Assembly (NCBI GenBank): GCA_025355855.1
Contig: JANXYU010000003.1
Coordinates: forward strand, 24,713-88,712
Direction: 5' to 3'
Source of the DNA: Actinomycetota bacterium
GTDB lineage: Bacteria > Actinomycetota > JAHEXW01
DNA length: 64,000 bases
Shown: one piece after another, positions 10,776-20,512 of the stretch
How positions within the stretch are numbered: position 1 is the first letter of the stretch
Layout: every line of letters begins with the position of its first letter
Translations under genes and position numbers: made by a program
Notes under the pieces: model-generated
What the model was told of the DNA's origin: nothing
The model's input: the letters and a program-made list of their open reading frames with translations, nothing else
Database searches by the model: none

Positions 10776-10836
10776 AGCCGTCTATCTCCCCTTTATGTGT
10801 CGCCGATGACGCGCTTTTAGCAAATGCAGTCTATCA

Positions 10837-12990
10837 TTAACCGCGGCGGTCTTTCAAGGCGTCCAGTAGCCCGGCAAGCGCTGTTTGAGCTGCCCCGGCT
10901 TGCTCTTCGTCAACCGCCCGGCGCCCGTACAAAACCGCCTCGAAGAGCTGGGTTAGACTCTTGATTTCCACCGCTCCGGGATTCCTCGTTTGAGCCGCCG
11001 CGAATTCGGATGGTGTTTCCGGCAGACGTCGCGGTCGTCCGGCCGCCGCCAGAATCGTCAGCATTTCTTGATAGGCGGCGATGACCGCGTCCTGCGCCTC
11101 GCCCGCTGGGTTTATCGGCATACGATCGCGTCGCCGAACGCGCGCCAGCATCAGGCCGCCAGCCAGTGCGCCTATTAACAACAGGACGGCCAGGCCGTAG
11201 ACGTTTAAGAACGTTCCCCGGATGACCGCCAGCCACCTTTGGATAAGACGCAGTTGGGGTCCGAAGTTTGCCTTCGCGTAGTCGGATAATCGCTGCATAA
11301 TGAACGAGTCAGACCCAAAAACGGCGGGTTCAGGCAAAGCGAATCCGGGAGTCGGGTCGAAGGCGATCCAACCGTAATTGGGGAAATAGGCTTCCGCCCA
11401 AGAGTGAGCCTGCTCCGCCCTAACCTCGTAGTAACCAGTTAAGGGATTGTAGTCGCCGGGCGCGTATCCTGTCACTAAACGCGCCGGGATCCCATTTAGA
11501 CGGGCCAGCACAACGAAAGCGCTGGCAAACTGGTCGCAGCTGCCGCGCCGGCTATTGAATAAGAAGAAGTCCACGGCGTCCTGGTCCTCGCGTTGGAACG
11601 GGGCATTCAAGCTGTAGCCGCATCTTTGCCGCAAGGCGGTTTGAATCGCAGCCAGTTTACCATAAGGCTTGTCGAGGCCGGCGGTAATCTCAGACGCGAG
11701 TCGCACATCGCGGGCTGGCAGCGATGGGAGCCTCAGGTAAGCAATTACGTCTTTATTTTTGTAGATGCCCGGTATTTTCGCCAAGCGGGCAGGGTCGGCC
11801 TGGTCATAATGCGAGACGGTGCTGTACACGACACCGCTGTCGAGAGAAAAAGAACTGGTCAAAGCGGAATCTTTGTCCTGCCAGACGGCTGCGGCCGGAA
11901 AATAGAGGAGGCTAGCTTGATAGGGAGCGAAAACGATGTTTGGTTGATCGGCCACTATATAGTAAGAGGCGATCGTCTCGCGCGCGCCCACCGCCCCTTC
12001 GATATCCAGCTGGGGCAACGCGAGCGGTGGCCGGTCGGTCGGCGCCGTCTTGTGCGGCTTACCGCCGCCCTGCTGCCAGCCCTTGCCCGTATAGGTATCA
12101 AAGACTTGGGCGCGGTGATAAACGGGATTGGTCGCCTTGACCCTCATCATCAGATCGCGCGACAGCCGGCCGCGCACCCGCAAGTCTAGCGCTTCACTGA
12201 AGCCAGGGTATGCTTGACCGGAAAATGTCGCCCGGCTCATCGGTAGGCGCTCGTTTAAATTAACGTGACCGCCGTTCAATAGCCCGCCGCGAAACGCCGC
12301 TTGCAGCGCCCTTTCCGCGCTGAAGGGCAAGCTTTGCACCCGCATGCCTGGCAGGCGCGGGGTAACAATATAAATGATCGCCGATATGCCGAGCAGAATC
12401 AGTGAGAGGCCCGCCAACGCCGCTGCCGTTGGGCCCACAGGAATCTGTCGAGACAATGCCCGGGGCTGCAGGCCAAGCTCTGACACGTGGGTCAAAAAGA
12501 GCGCCGCCAGTGCAAACATCATGAATAGAGCGAGATAGATTATAAATGACACGTCCAACGCTAAAGTCCCGGCCATGCTTATCAGCACTAAACCAGCGAC
12601 GAGAGAAAAATATAAATCTCGCCGCGCCGGGACGTCAAAACTATGCAGAACCTGTATCCATAGAAACAGCTCCGCTAGCGGTACTCGTGTATCGTACGGT
12701 TCCGCGACCATTATGTAGAAGAAATAGAACGTGACGAACAGAAGAGCGAACGAGAGCATTATCTTCAGCCCTACATTGGCGTTGTCGCGCTTTCGCCAGC
12801 TGTAGACAAAACCCAAGATGATGCCGGTGGGTGCGATCGCGTTGGTAACAGCGCCGAAGTAACCCTGGCTAATCACGGCAGCCGTACCGGTAAGGATAGC
12901 CGCCAAAACAGCAACCCGCGCAGCGATACTATTTTCTGACGGGAGCTTCTTGTTTATCGCGCGGTAGCGCGCCAGGGCTCGCTTAAACAT
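10837..12990 (-). CDS. TgpA-like transmembrane transglutaminase-domain protein
   Basis: N-terminal TM block; GSCDQFASAFVVLARLNGIPARLVTGYAPG...HSWAEAYFPNYGWIAFDPTPG (Cys-His-Asp triad). Confidence 0.9.
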   Translation of the reverse strand: MFKRALARYRAINKKLPSENSIAARVAVLAAILTGTAAVISQGYFGAVTNAIAPTGIILGFVYSWRKRDNANVGLKIMLSFALLFVTFYFFYIMVAEPYDTRVPLAELFLWIQVLHSFDVPARRDLYFSLVAGLVLISMAGTLALDVSFIIYLALFMMFALAALFLTHVSELGLQPRALSRQIPVGPTAAALAGLSLILLGISAIIYIVTPRLPGMRVQSLPFSAERALQAAFRGGLLNGGHVNLNERLPMSRATFSGQAYPGFSEALDLRVRGRLSRDLMMRVKATNPVYHRAQVFDTYTGKGWQQGGGKPHKTAPTDRPPLALPQLDIEGAVGARETIASYYIVADQPNIVFAPYQASLLYFPAAAVWQDKDSALTSSFSLDSGVVYSTVSHYDQADPARLAKIPGIYKNKDVIAYLRLPSLPARDVRLASEITAGLDKPYGKLAAIQTALRQRCGYSLNAPFQREDQDAVDFFLFNSRRGSCDQFASAFVVLARLNGIPARLVTGYAPGDYNPLTGYYEVRAEQAHSWAEAYFPNYGWIAFDPTPGFALPEPAVFGSDSFIMQRLSDYAKANFGPQLRLIQRWLAVIRGTFLNVYGLAVLLLIGALAGGLMLARVRRRDRMPINPAGEAQDAVIAAYQEMLTILAAAGRPRRLPETPSEFAAAQTRNPGAVEIKSLTQLFEAVLYGRRAVDEEQAGAAQTALAGLLDALKDRRG

Positions 12991-14174
12991 GCGGTTATCG
13001 ATTCATCCTTTCGGTAAATATAGACGGTGGCTCTTGATTGGGCGAGCGCCGTCGCCGCAGAGGTATCGGCCGGACTAGGTTTTTTGCCCGCGGCGAAACT
13101 GGCGCGGTCGACCAGAACCGTCAGCAACCGGACCCGCCTTGATTCAACCGCCGCCGCGACACCGCGCCAATCAGCGTTCACGTCCGCCGTCACCATAATC
13201 ACGGTCGACCGGGCGCCTACCCAAACAGCCGTCTCTTCCGCCAGGCGTTCCGGAGTTCCGCCGGCGGCCGGTTTTAGAGCGGCCAGCCATTCCAGAGCTT
13301 GCGCCAGGTTGGGTCTATCCAACGACAATGGCCCCGCCGTGTCGTCCCAGCCGATAAGTCGCAGAGGGTGGCCAGAGGTAAGACAATAGTTGGCGATTGT
13401 CGCGGCTAAGCGCGCCGCCGCGTCCAGCGTTGTGTTGCCCGTCTCCCCCGCCACCCCCGCGCTGACGACGGTGACGGTAACCGGCGAGGCGATCTCTTCC
13501 TCGAATTCCTTTACTACCAGCTCACCCCGACGGGCGGAGCTGCGCCAATGAACAACACGCAGACTATCACCCCGGCGATAATCGCGAATGCCGAGGTAGT
13601 CATATCCCGCGCCGGCACCGCGCCGCTCATGAAGTGTTTCGGCCGGGCTGGACATCGCTTCCAGAATAGGCAGGGTTGGAATGTCTTCAAACAAAGGGAG
13701 CACGGTCAACGCCGCGTCAGCCGTAAACGTACGCCGGGCCGTCCAGATTCCAAAAGGCGCGGCGCAGGATACGGTGAATGAAGCATAATTATAGATACCG
13801 CGCGGTAGTGTTGTTTCATACCATTTTGAGACGGCGCGCCGCCCGGGTAGCCAAGCCAGCGCCGGCTTGACGCAAGGCGCCAAGTCATCTTGGAGGGACA
13901 GCAAGGCACGGGGCCAGCGGCCGCCGTTGTGAACGACGGCCTCCAACGTCAAAGGCACGTGCTCGAACGCCTCCGCCGGCGCGCGGCGCGCGGCGCTTAG
14001 ACCGCGCACCGACCACAGCGCGACCGCGTAGGAGATGACAACTAGAGCCGCCAAAGCCGAGCTGACCAGGTATAGCAGTGCTGCCTGAACGTTCGTGGCA
14101 ATCAAAAACATGGCCAAGGCTAACGATAGGAGGGTTATGACCTTCTGGTTTATAAGGCGGGATAGACGCGCCAT
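12954..14174 (-). CDS. DUF58 domain-containing protein
   Basis: DYLGIRDYRRGDSLRVVHWRSSARRGELVVKEFEEE; adjacent to MoxR and TgpA-like genes. Confidence 0.9.
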   Translation of the reverse strand: MARLSRLINQKVITLLSLALAMFLIATNVQAALLYLVSSALAALVVISYAVALWSVRGLSAARRAPAEAFEHVPLTLEAVVHNGGRWPRALLSLQDDLAPCVKPALAWLPGRRAVSKWYETTLPRGIYNYASFTVSCAAPFGIWTARRTFTADAALTVLPLFEDIPTLPILEAMSSPAETLHERRGAGAGYDYLGIRDYRRGDSLRVVHWRSSARRGELVVKEFEEEIASPVTVTVVSAGVAGETGNTTLDAAARLAATIANYCLTSGHPLRLIGWDDTAGPLSLDRPNLAQALEWLAALKPAAGGTPERLAEETAVWVGARSTVIMVTADVNADWRGVAAAVESRRVRLLTVLVDRASFAAGKKPSPADTSAATALAQSRATVYIYRKDESITACLSEPWRATAR

Positions 14175-14181
14175 GATGTCT

Positions 14182-15168
14182 CTAGCTGACCGGCACAGGA
14201 ATGGCGTCGAGAATGGCTTGGATGACGGCTCGCGCCGGCGCCTCGCCGGTCCTTAGTTTTGGCTTAACGTATACCCGATGAGCCAGTACCGCCGCAGCCA
14301 CTGCCTTTATGTCGTCCGGCAAAACATAGTCGCGTCCCCGGACGGCCGCTAGACCCTGCGCCGTATGGGTGAGCGCCAGGGTGCCGCGCGGGCTGGCGCC
14401 CAGAACCAAGTCGGCCGATTGACGGGTCGCCTCCACGATTCCTATTGCGTAATCAAGTATCGCGTCGCTTAGTGTGACGCTGCGCACCGCCGCCTGCGCG
14501 GCTAAAACGTCATCGGTATGCATCACGGGCTCTAGCGTATCAACCGGGTGGTTTAGCTGCTGGCTGAGAATAATGTCGCGTTCGTCCTCGCGACCGGGGT
14601 AGCCCAGCCCTAGGCTCATCAAGAACCTGTCCAGCTGGCCCTCGGGCAGCGGATAGGTGCCGTGATAGTCCACCGGGTTCTGGGTGGCAATAACAAAGAA
14701 CGGTTCCGGCAGCGCCCGGGTGACGCCATCTATCGTCACCTGCCGTTCGTCCATAGCCTCTAACAGAGCCGATTGCGTGCGAGGCGTTGTTCGATTGATC
14801 TCGTCCGCCAGGACGATGTTGGCAAATATCGGGCCCGGCTGCCATTCGAAATCCGCCTTCTTTTGATTAAACAAGCTCGTTCCCGTTATGTCGGACGGTA
14901 AAAGGTCCGGAGTGAACTGGATGCGCTTGAATACTCCGTCAACTGAACGGGCAATCGATTTAGCCAGCATCGTTTTGCCGACTCCCGGCACGTCCTCGAT
15001 CAATAGATGTCCCTGGCAAAGAAGAGCCGTAACCGCTAATTCTACGGCGCTTCGCTTGCCCCGTATGACCTTTTCGATGTTGGCGACCAGTCGGGCGGCG
15101 GCCGCTGAAATTTCGTCGCGTTTCATGTCAGCACCCCTTTTGATTAGGCGTAATATTCTATACAGCAA
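14182..15168 (-). CDS. MoxR family AAA+ ATPase
   Basis: LLIEDVPGVGKTMLAKSIA Walker A; FANIVLADEINRTTPRTQSALLEAMDERQVTIDG. Confidence 0.95.
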   Translation of the reverse strand: MLYRILRLIKRGADMKRDEISAAAARLVANIEKVIRGKRSAVELAVTALLCQGHLLIEDVPGVGKTMLAKSIARSVDGVFKRIQFTPDLLPSDITGTSLFNQKKADFEWQPGPIFANIVLADEINRTTPRTQSALLEAMDERQVTIDGVTRALPEPFFVIATQNPVDYHGTYPLPEGQLDRFLMSLGLGYPGREDERDIILSQQLNHPVDTLEPVMHTDDVLAAQAAVRSVTLSDAILDYAIGIVEATRQSADLVLGASPRGTLALTHTAQGLAAVRGRDYVLPDDIKAVAAAVLAHRVYVKPKLRTGEAPARAVIQAILDAIPVPVS

Positions 15169-15255
15169 TCTCTATTATACATCTGGATTCCTGTGTTATA
15201 CTTGAAATACTATTGCCTAGTAACAAGCGCTACAAGCGCCCTATCGGAGGTCTCA

Positions 15256-17229
15256 ATGGACGACACCACCAAGAAAGCGCCCCGTAAGAAAACCATTGAT
15301 CCTGCCGCCGAACAACTGCTTAAAAAAGCGGAGAAAGACGGCGTATCAACGGCTTTTTCGCGGGTCGATGAAATGAAAGCGTGTTCTATCGGTCTTTCCG
15401 GCATCTGCTGCAAGAACTGCTGGATGGGTCCGTGCAGGTTGATTAAGGAAGACAGCCGCGGCATCTGCGGCGCTACACCGGCAACCGTCGCTGCCCGCAA
15501 TATGGCGCGGGCCGTTGCGGGGGGCTCGGCGGCGCACTCGGACCATGGCCGCGACGTTGCTCTCATGCTCCGCGGCATAGCGGACGGCAGCATCTCCGGA
15601 TTTCAAATCGCGGACGAAACTAAACTTAATAACGTTGCTGCCGACCTCGGTATTGAGACCGAGGGGCGCGCGGTCAACGACATCGCCCTCGACGTGGCCA
15701 ACGAAGCGGTCGCCAACTTCGGCCGCCAGGAAGGCGAACTCTCACTTTTGAACAGAGCGCCGGCTAAGCGGCAAGAGATATGGAAGAAGTTCGATATCGC
15801 GCCGCGCGGGGTTGACCGTGAAATCGTTGAGATGATGCACCGAACCACGATGGGGGTCGACACAGACCCGGAACACGTGTTGATGCAGTCGCTCAAGACG
15901 GCGCTAGGCGATGGTTGGGGCGGCAGCATGCTAGCCACCGATCTGCAGGATATTATCTTCGGAACACCCTGGGCGCGGCGCGGTCAGGTAAACCTGGGCG
16001 TTTTGAAAGAAGATGAAGTCAATATCGTCATGCACGGCCACGAAGCTTTGCTAGCGGAAATGATTGTCGCCGCCAGCCGCGACCCCGAGATACTCGCCTA
16101 TGCGAAATCCAAGGGCGCCAAGGGAATCAACTTGTCGGGCATCTGCTGCTCCTCCAATGAAACCTTGGCTCGGCAAGGCGTGCCGCCGGCGGGCAACTTC
16201 CTGCATCAAGAGCTCGCCATCGTCACCGGCGTTGTCGACGCGATGGTGGTCGACGTACAGTGCATCTTCCAGGCGCTGGCAGACGTCGCTTCCAGTTACC
16301 ACACCAAGTTGGTCGCTACGAGCCATAAAGCCAAAATTCCCGGAGCTGAGTACATCCCGCTAGACAAATCAGCTCCGATTGAGACAGCCAAGCAGATCGT
16401 CCGGCTGGCCATCGACAACTATCCGAACCGTAAGGACTACGAGATTCCGGCTCATGTGAGCGAGCTTATTGCCGGGTTCAGTCATGAATACATCCGGTAT
16501 ATGCTGGGCGGGGAATTCCGCAACACCCTGCGCCCCTTGAATGACGCGATCATGGAAGGGCGAATCATGGGTCTGGCCGGCGTTGTCGGCTGTAACAACC
16601 CCCGCGCGACCCAAGACGCGGCGCACACTTATATTGTGCGCGAATTGATCAAGAACGACGTCTTGGTCGTCCAGACGGGTTGCGGCGCCATTGCCAGCGC
16701 CAAGTACGGCCTGCTGCTGCCGGAAGCCATGGCGGAAGCTGGTCCGGGACTCCAGGAGATCGGCGAGACTGTCGGCATACCCCCGGTTCTACACATGGGT
16801 TCGTGTGTCGACAACTCGAGGATCCTGACGATCTTGTCCGACGTTGTCGCCGAGGGCGGCCTGGGGGACGATATCAGCGATCTGCCGGCCGTCGGTATCG
16901 CGCCCGAGTGGATGAGCGAAAAGGCCTTGGCGATCGGTGAGTACTTCGTGGCCAGCGGCGCCTATGTCATCTTCGGAGTTCTGAATCCGATTAGCGGCAG
17001 CCCCGTTGTTGAGGATATAATGAAGAATAAGTGGCAAGACCAACTTCAGGGACGTCTCGAGTTCGAAGCTGATCCTGCCGAGATAGTCAAGAAGACGCTG
17101 GCGCACATCAAAGAACGCCGCGCCGCGCTCGGATTGACCGAATACAAACCCGGAAAGTATGTGAGAATCGGAGCGCCGACCGCGTTCGACGCGAATTCTA
17201 AGTCGCTCCAGACGCCGCACGGCGCGTAA
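15256..17229 (+). CDS. cooS: Anaerobic Ni-CO dehydrogenase catalytic subunit
   Basis: CSIGLSGICCKNCWMGPCRL...GICGATPATVAARN, NLSGICCSSNETLARQGVPPAGNFLHQELAIVTGVVDAMVVDVQC; ggagg RBS at 15246-15250 before ATG 15256. Confidence 0.96.
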   Translation: MDDTTKKAPRKKTIDPAAEQLLKKAEKDGVSTAFSRVDEMKACSIGLSGICCKNCWMGPCRLIKEDSRGICGATPATVAARNMARAVAGGSAAHSDHGRDVALMLRGIADGSISGFQIADETKLNNVAADLGIETEGRAVNDIALDVANEAVANFGRQEGELSLLNRAPAKRQEIWKKFDIAPRGVDREIVEMMHRTTMGVDTDPEHVLMQSLKTALGDGWGGSMLATDLQDIIFGTPWARRGQVNLGVLKEDEVNIVMHGHEALLAEMIVAASRDPEILAYAKSKGAKGINLSGICCSSNETLARQGVPPAGNFLHQELAIVTGVVDAMVVDVQCIFQALADVASSYHTKLVATSHKAKIPGAEYIPLDKSAPIETAKQIVRLAIDNYPNRKDYEIPAHVSELIAGFSHEYIRYMLGGEFRNTLRPLNDAIMEGRIMGLAGVVGCNNPRATQDAAHTYIVRELIKNDVLVVQTGCGAIASAKYGLLLPEAMAEAGPGLQEIGETVGIPPVLHMGSCVDNSRILTILSDVVAEGGLGDDISDLPAVGIAPEWMSEKALAIGEYFVASGAYVIFGVLNPISGSPVVEDIMKNKWQDQLQGRLEFEADPAEIVKKTLAHIKERRAALGLTEYKPGKYVRIGAPTAFDANSKSLQTPHGA

Positions 17230-17262
17230 TAAATAAACCATCACGAAAGGAGGAAGAAACAG

Positions 17263-17463
17263 ATGCCGCCAAAAGTAGATCAAGGAAAATGCACCGGCTG
17301 CGGAACGTGTTATGACGTCTGCCCGGCCGATCCTGTCGTCTTCAACGAACCGGATACCGACGATGATAACTGGAAGAGCACGGTCATTAACCCGGACGAC
17401 TGCCAGGAATGTTACGCCTGTGTTGAGAATTGTCCGGAAGAAGCCATTACCTTTGAGGACTGA
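17263..17463 (+). CDS. 2[4Fe-4S] ferredoxin
   Basis: CTGCGTCYDVCPAD and CQECYACVENCPEE (two CxxCxxCxxxC motifs). Confidence 0.93.
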   Translation: MPPKVDQGKCTGCGTCYDVCPADPVVFNEPDTDDDNWKSTVINPDDCQECYACVENCPEEAITFED

Positions 17464-17466
17464 TTT

Positions 17467-17664
17467 ATGACAATAACTAAAGACCTTACCATCAGTCAGG
17501 TATTAGAGATGAAACCCGAGGCCGCACAGGTGCTGACCAAGAACGGGATGCACTGTTTGGGCTGTTTTATTGCCAGCGGTGAAACCGTTGCGCAAGCTGC
17601 CGAGGCCCACGGGATCAACATTGATACCCTGATGGAAGAGCTGAACGCCGTAGCTTCAGCTTAA
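17467..17664 (+). CDS. DUF1858 domain-containing protein
   Basis: ITKDLTISQVLEMKPEAAQVLTKNGMHCLGCFIASGETVAQAAEAHGID pattern. Confidence 0.9.
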   Translation: MTITKDLTISQVLEMKPEAAQVLTKNGMHCLGCFIASGETVAQAAEAHGINIDTLMEELNAVASA

Positions 17665-17689
17665 TTCAAATAGAAATAAGAACGACTTT

Positions 17690-17738
17690 AAGCCGTTCGA
17701 TTCAGGCCTCTGATTTTGCCTGAAGCGGGCGGCTTTTT
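17690..17738 (+). terminator. Rho-independent terminator downstream of the cooS operon
   Basis: AAGCCG-ttcga-TTCAGGC ... GCCTGAA-gcggg-CGGCTT followed by a T-run. Confidence 0.85.
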
Positions 17739-17796
17739 GTTAGAATAGTAACGGTGCCGACAGTCCGGTACGCTTTCTTTCAACCTAGGGGGCGAT

Positions 17797-19149
17797 ATGA
17801 GACGCAGAGCTACGCTATTCCTGTGCTTAACGACAACGGCCATCGTCATGCTCTGCTTGAACGGTCCGGCGTCGGGCGCCGATGTCTCACCCGCCGCTTG
17901 GCAACTTGATTCCTATTGCCGCGGCTGTCACACCACCCTGCATACCCAATGGAAGACCTCTATGCATGCCCAGGCGTTTGAGGACGAAATCTATCAAAAG
18001 ACCCTGAATCTAGCGATTACCGATCTCGGGGGACCAACCAACGCGGACGCCAAAGACCTGCAAGTATTCTGTCTAAGCTGCCATGTTCCAATCGGCAAAC
18101 TAGCCAACGACTTGCCGCCGACGACGGCCTCGTCCGCAACGGCGGTCAGCTGTGATTTTTGCCACACGGTTAGCGGAACGAACGGCATCGGTAACGCGTC
18201 CTTTATAAATACCCCCGGTGACGTCAAACGCGGTCCATATTTTGACGCCATATCGCCGGCTCACGACACAACTCTGTCAACCCTGCACACGCAATCTGAG
18301 TTTTGCGGTATGTGCCATGACGTTTACCACCCGACCAACGGAATACCGCTGGAACAGACCTATACGGAGTGGAAGAACAGTCCCTACGCAGCCAAGAATA
18401 TCCAATGCCAGCACTGCATGATGGGGGAGATGAGAGACACCCAGGCTGCCGATTCCGGACCCAAGCGCAAAGTGGTGTTCGCCCACTTCTTTGCCGGCGG
18501 GAACTTCATCAAAGGCAATAAGGACGAGTCGCTAAAGAGCCTGAAAAGCGCCGCTACCATCAAGCTGATCACCGACAAAGGTAACGCCAAGCCTGGAGAC
18601 GCCGTCAAGGTTGACGTTACCCTGACTAACTCCGGCGCCGGTCACAAGATCCCCACTGGGTTGACCGAAACACGCGATATGCGCCTGATTATTATGGCCA
18701 TTAGTGCTACGGGACAACAAACAAAGGTGTTCGAGGAGAAATTCGGAACCGTCATGGAGGACGCGGCCGGCAAACACGACGGCACCGTTCCCGTCTGGCG
18801 AGCGGTCAAGATATTCTCCGACAACCGTCTCGCGCCTGAGGAAACACGCGCCTACAACAAGACATTTACGATTCCTGCAGGAGCCAAAGCCTCCTATCGC
18901 TTTGAAGCGGCGTTGAAATACAGTCCCGCCAACCAAGAGTCGACAGACGCGATCGGCATGAAGCGCTTGCCGTTCGCTGTAATGGCATCGGCCGCCCAAA
19001 CTGTTTTGTTGCCGGGAAAGATACCGACCGCCGCCTCGGCTGTCAAATCAAGCCGAGTCGTTCCGTGGTTTATATGGGTCGGCATCGCCGCGGTGATCGC
19101 TATCTTTTTGGCTGGCACCTGGATGATCAGACGTAAACCGCAAGCCTAG
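17797..19149 (+). CDS. Membrane-anchored multiheme c-type cytochrome (c554-like)
   Basis: Signal peptide; four CxxCH (CRGCH, CLSCH, CDFCH, CGMCH) plus CQHCM; C-terminal TM with RRKPQA tail. Confidence 0.9.
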   Translation: MRRRATLFLCLTTTAIVMLCLNGPASGADVSPAAWQLDSYCRGCHTTLHTQWKTSMHAQAFEDEIYQKTLNLAITDLGGPTNADAKDLQVFCLSCHVPIGKLANDLPPTTASSATAVSCDFCHTVSGTNGIGNASFINTPGDVKRGPYFDAISPAHDTTLSTLHTQSEFCGMCHDVYHPTNGIPLEQTYTEWKNSPYAAKNIQCQHCMMGEMRDTQAADSGPKRKVVFAHFFAGGNFIKGNKDESLKSLKSAATIKLITDKGNAKPGDAVKVDVTLTNSGAGHKIPTGLTETRDMRLIIMAISATGQQTKVFEEKFGTVMEDAAGKHDGTVPVWRAVKIFSDNRLAPEETRAYNKTFTIPAGAKASYRFEAALKYSPANQESTDAIGMKRLPFAVMASAAQTVLLPGKIPTAASAVKSSRVVPWFIWVGIAAVIAIFLAGTWMIRRKPQA

Positions 19150-19186
19150 GTAATCTTGGAAACCACAACCTAGAGAGGAGACTTAC

Positions 19187-20512
19187 ATGAAGTTCCGGCA
19201 ACGTATCGAATATCTTCTACCGGCGGTATTGTTGGGCATAATCCTGGTATTCGGCGGCAGCGCGAAGGCCGGGTCGGCTTTTCAAGAACCGGCGCTCTGC
19301 GGCCAGTGCCACACGGACAATATGGCCGAATGGGCCACCTCAATGCACTCTAAAGCCTTCACCAGCACGATCTTCCAGGCGGCTGCCGCCAGACTCGGTA
19401 TAGAGCAAGCCGGAGATCCAAATGTAAGCAATGCGTCCATCCGGAGCGGATGCTATGGTTGCCATTCGCCGGCTAAAGCGCTAACCCAGGCGTCGAGCAT
19501 TTCCGCGACTGATCCCGGGAGCGGAGTGACGTGCGATTTTTGTCATACGGTAAAGGGATATAGCCGCCTCTTCAATGCTGGCTATATCAGCAATGTCGGA
19601 GAGATCAAATACGGACCTTTCGCTGACTCGAAATCCCCCGCGCATAAGGCCGCCAAACTGCCGCTTGTCACCTCATCCGAGTTTTGCGGTATGTGTCATA
19701 ACGTCAAGTTCGGTATGCATAAATTACCCTTTTTGGATACATACACCGAGTGGAAGGCCGGTCCCTACGCCAAGCAGAACATCAAATGCCAGCATTGCAT
19801 GATGGGCGAGAGTAAAAACAAGCGAGCCGCGACCTCGGGTCCCGTGCGCGCCACTGTGTATGGCCATGCGTTTGCCGGCGGCAATGTATTCCAAGGCAAC
19901 ACCGCCGTGGCGACAAAACGACTGAGAAACGCCGCGACTCTGACCTTGACGACTGATTCCGATATGGCCAGACCAGGCGACGAGCTTGGCCTCACCATTA
20001 AGGTCAAGAATTCCGGCGCCGGTCATAAACTCCCGACAGGAATAACGTTCGTACGCGAGATGCGCCTGGAAGTAACCGCCGAGGACGCACACGGCGCAAT
20101 CACAAAAGTGTTCACGGAACGATACGGGACCGTGCTCCAAGACGACAAAGGAAATCATAATAGGGCAGTGGCCTTCTGGAAAGCCGTGAAGATCTACTCC
20201 GATAACAGAATCAAGCCGTTAGAAACGCGCGTTTATGATAAAACGTTTAAGATTCCAGCCACGGCCAAGACGGGCTATAAGATCAACGCCGTACTGACGT
20301 ATCGCTCCGTGAACCCTGATTCGGTTAAGCCGTATGGGCTACCGGAGACAAAACCCGTGACCATGGCCGTCGCCCAAAAAATAGTAACGGTGTCTAATAA
20401 CGCGCCGGGACGATACTCGATTTTGTGGTTGTGGCTCCTCGGCGGCCTGGCCGCTATCGCCGCAATCAGCACTACCGTCTACCTGGTCATCAGGCGGAAG
20501 CCAGAAGCCTAA
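19187..20512 (+). CDS. Membrane-anchored multiheme c-type cytochrome, paralogue of the previous gene
   Basis: Same architecture: CGQCH, CYGCH, CDFCH, CGMCH plus CQHCM; C-terminal TM with RRKPEA tail. Confidence 0.9.
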   Translation: MKFRQRIEYLLPAVLLGIILVFGGSAKAGSAFQEPALCGQCHTDNMAEWATSMHSKAFTSTIFQAAAARLGIEQAGDPNVSNASIRSGCYGCHSPAKALTQASSISATDPGSGVTCDFCHTVKGYSRLFNAGYISNVGEIKYGPFADSKSPAHKAAKLPLVTSSEFCGMCHNVKFGMHKLPFLDTYTEWKAGPYAKQNIKCQHCMMGESKNKRAATSGPVRATVYGHAFAGGNVFQGNTAVATKRLRNAATLTLTTDSDMARPGDELGLTIKVKNSGAGHKLPTGITFVREMRLEVTAEDAHGAITKVFTERYGTVLQDDKGNHNRAVAFWKAVKIYSDNRIKPLETRVYDKTFKIPATAKTGYKINAVLTYRSVNPDSVKPYGLPETKPVTMAVAQKIVTVSNNAPGRYSILWLWLLGGLAAIAAISTTVYLVIRRKPEA

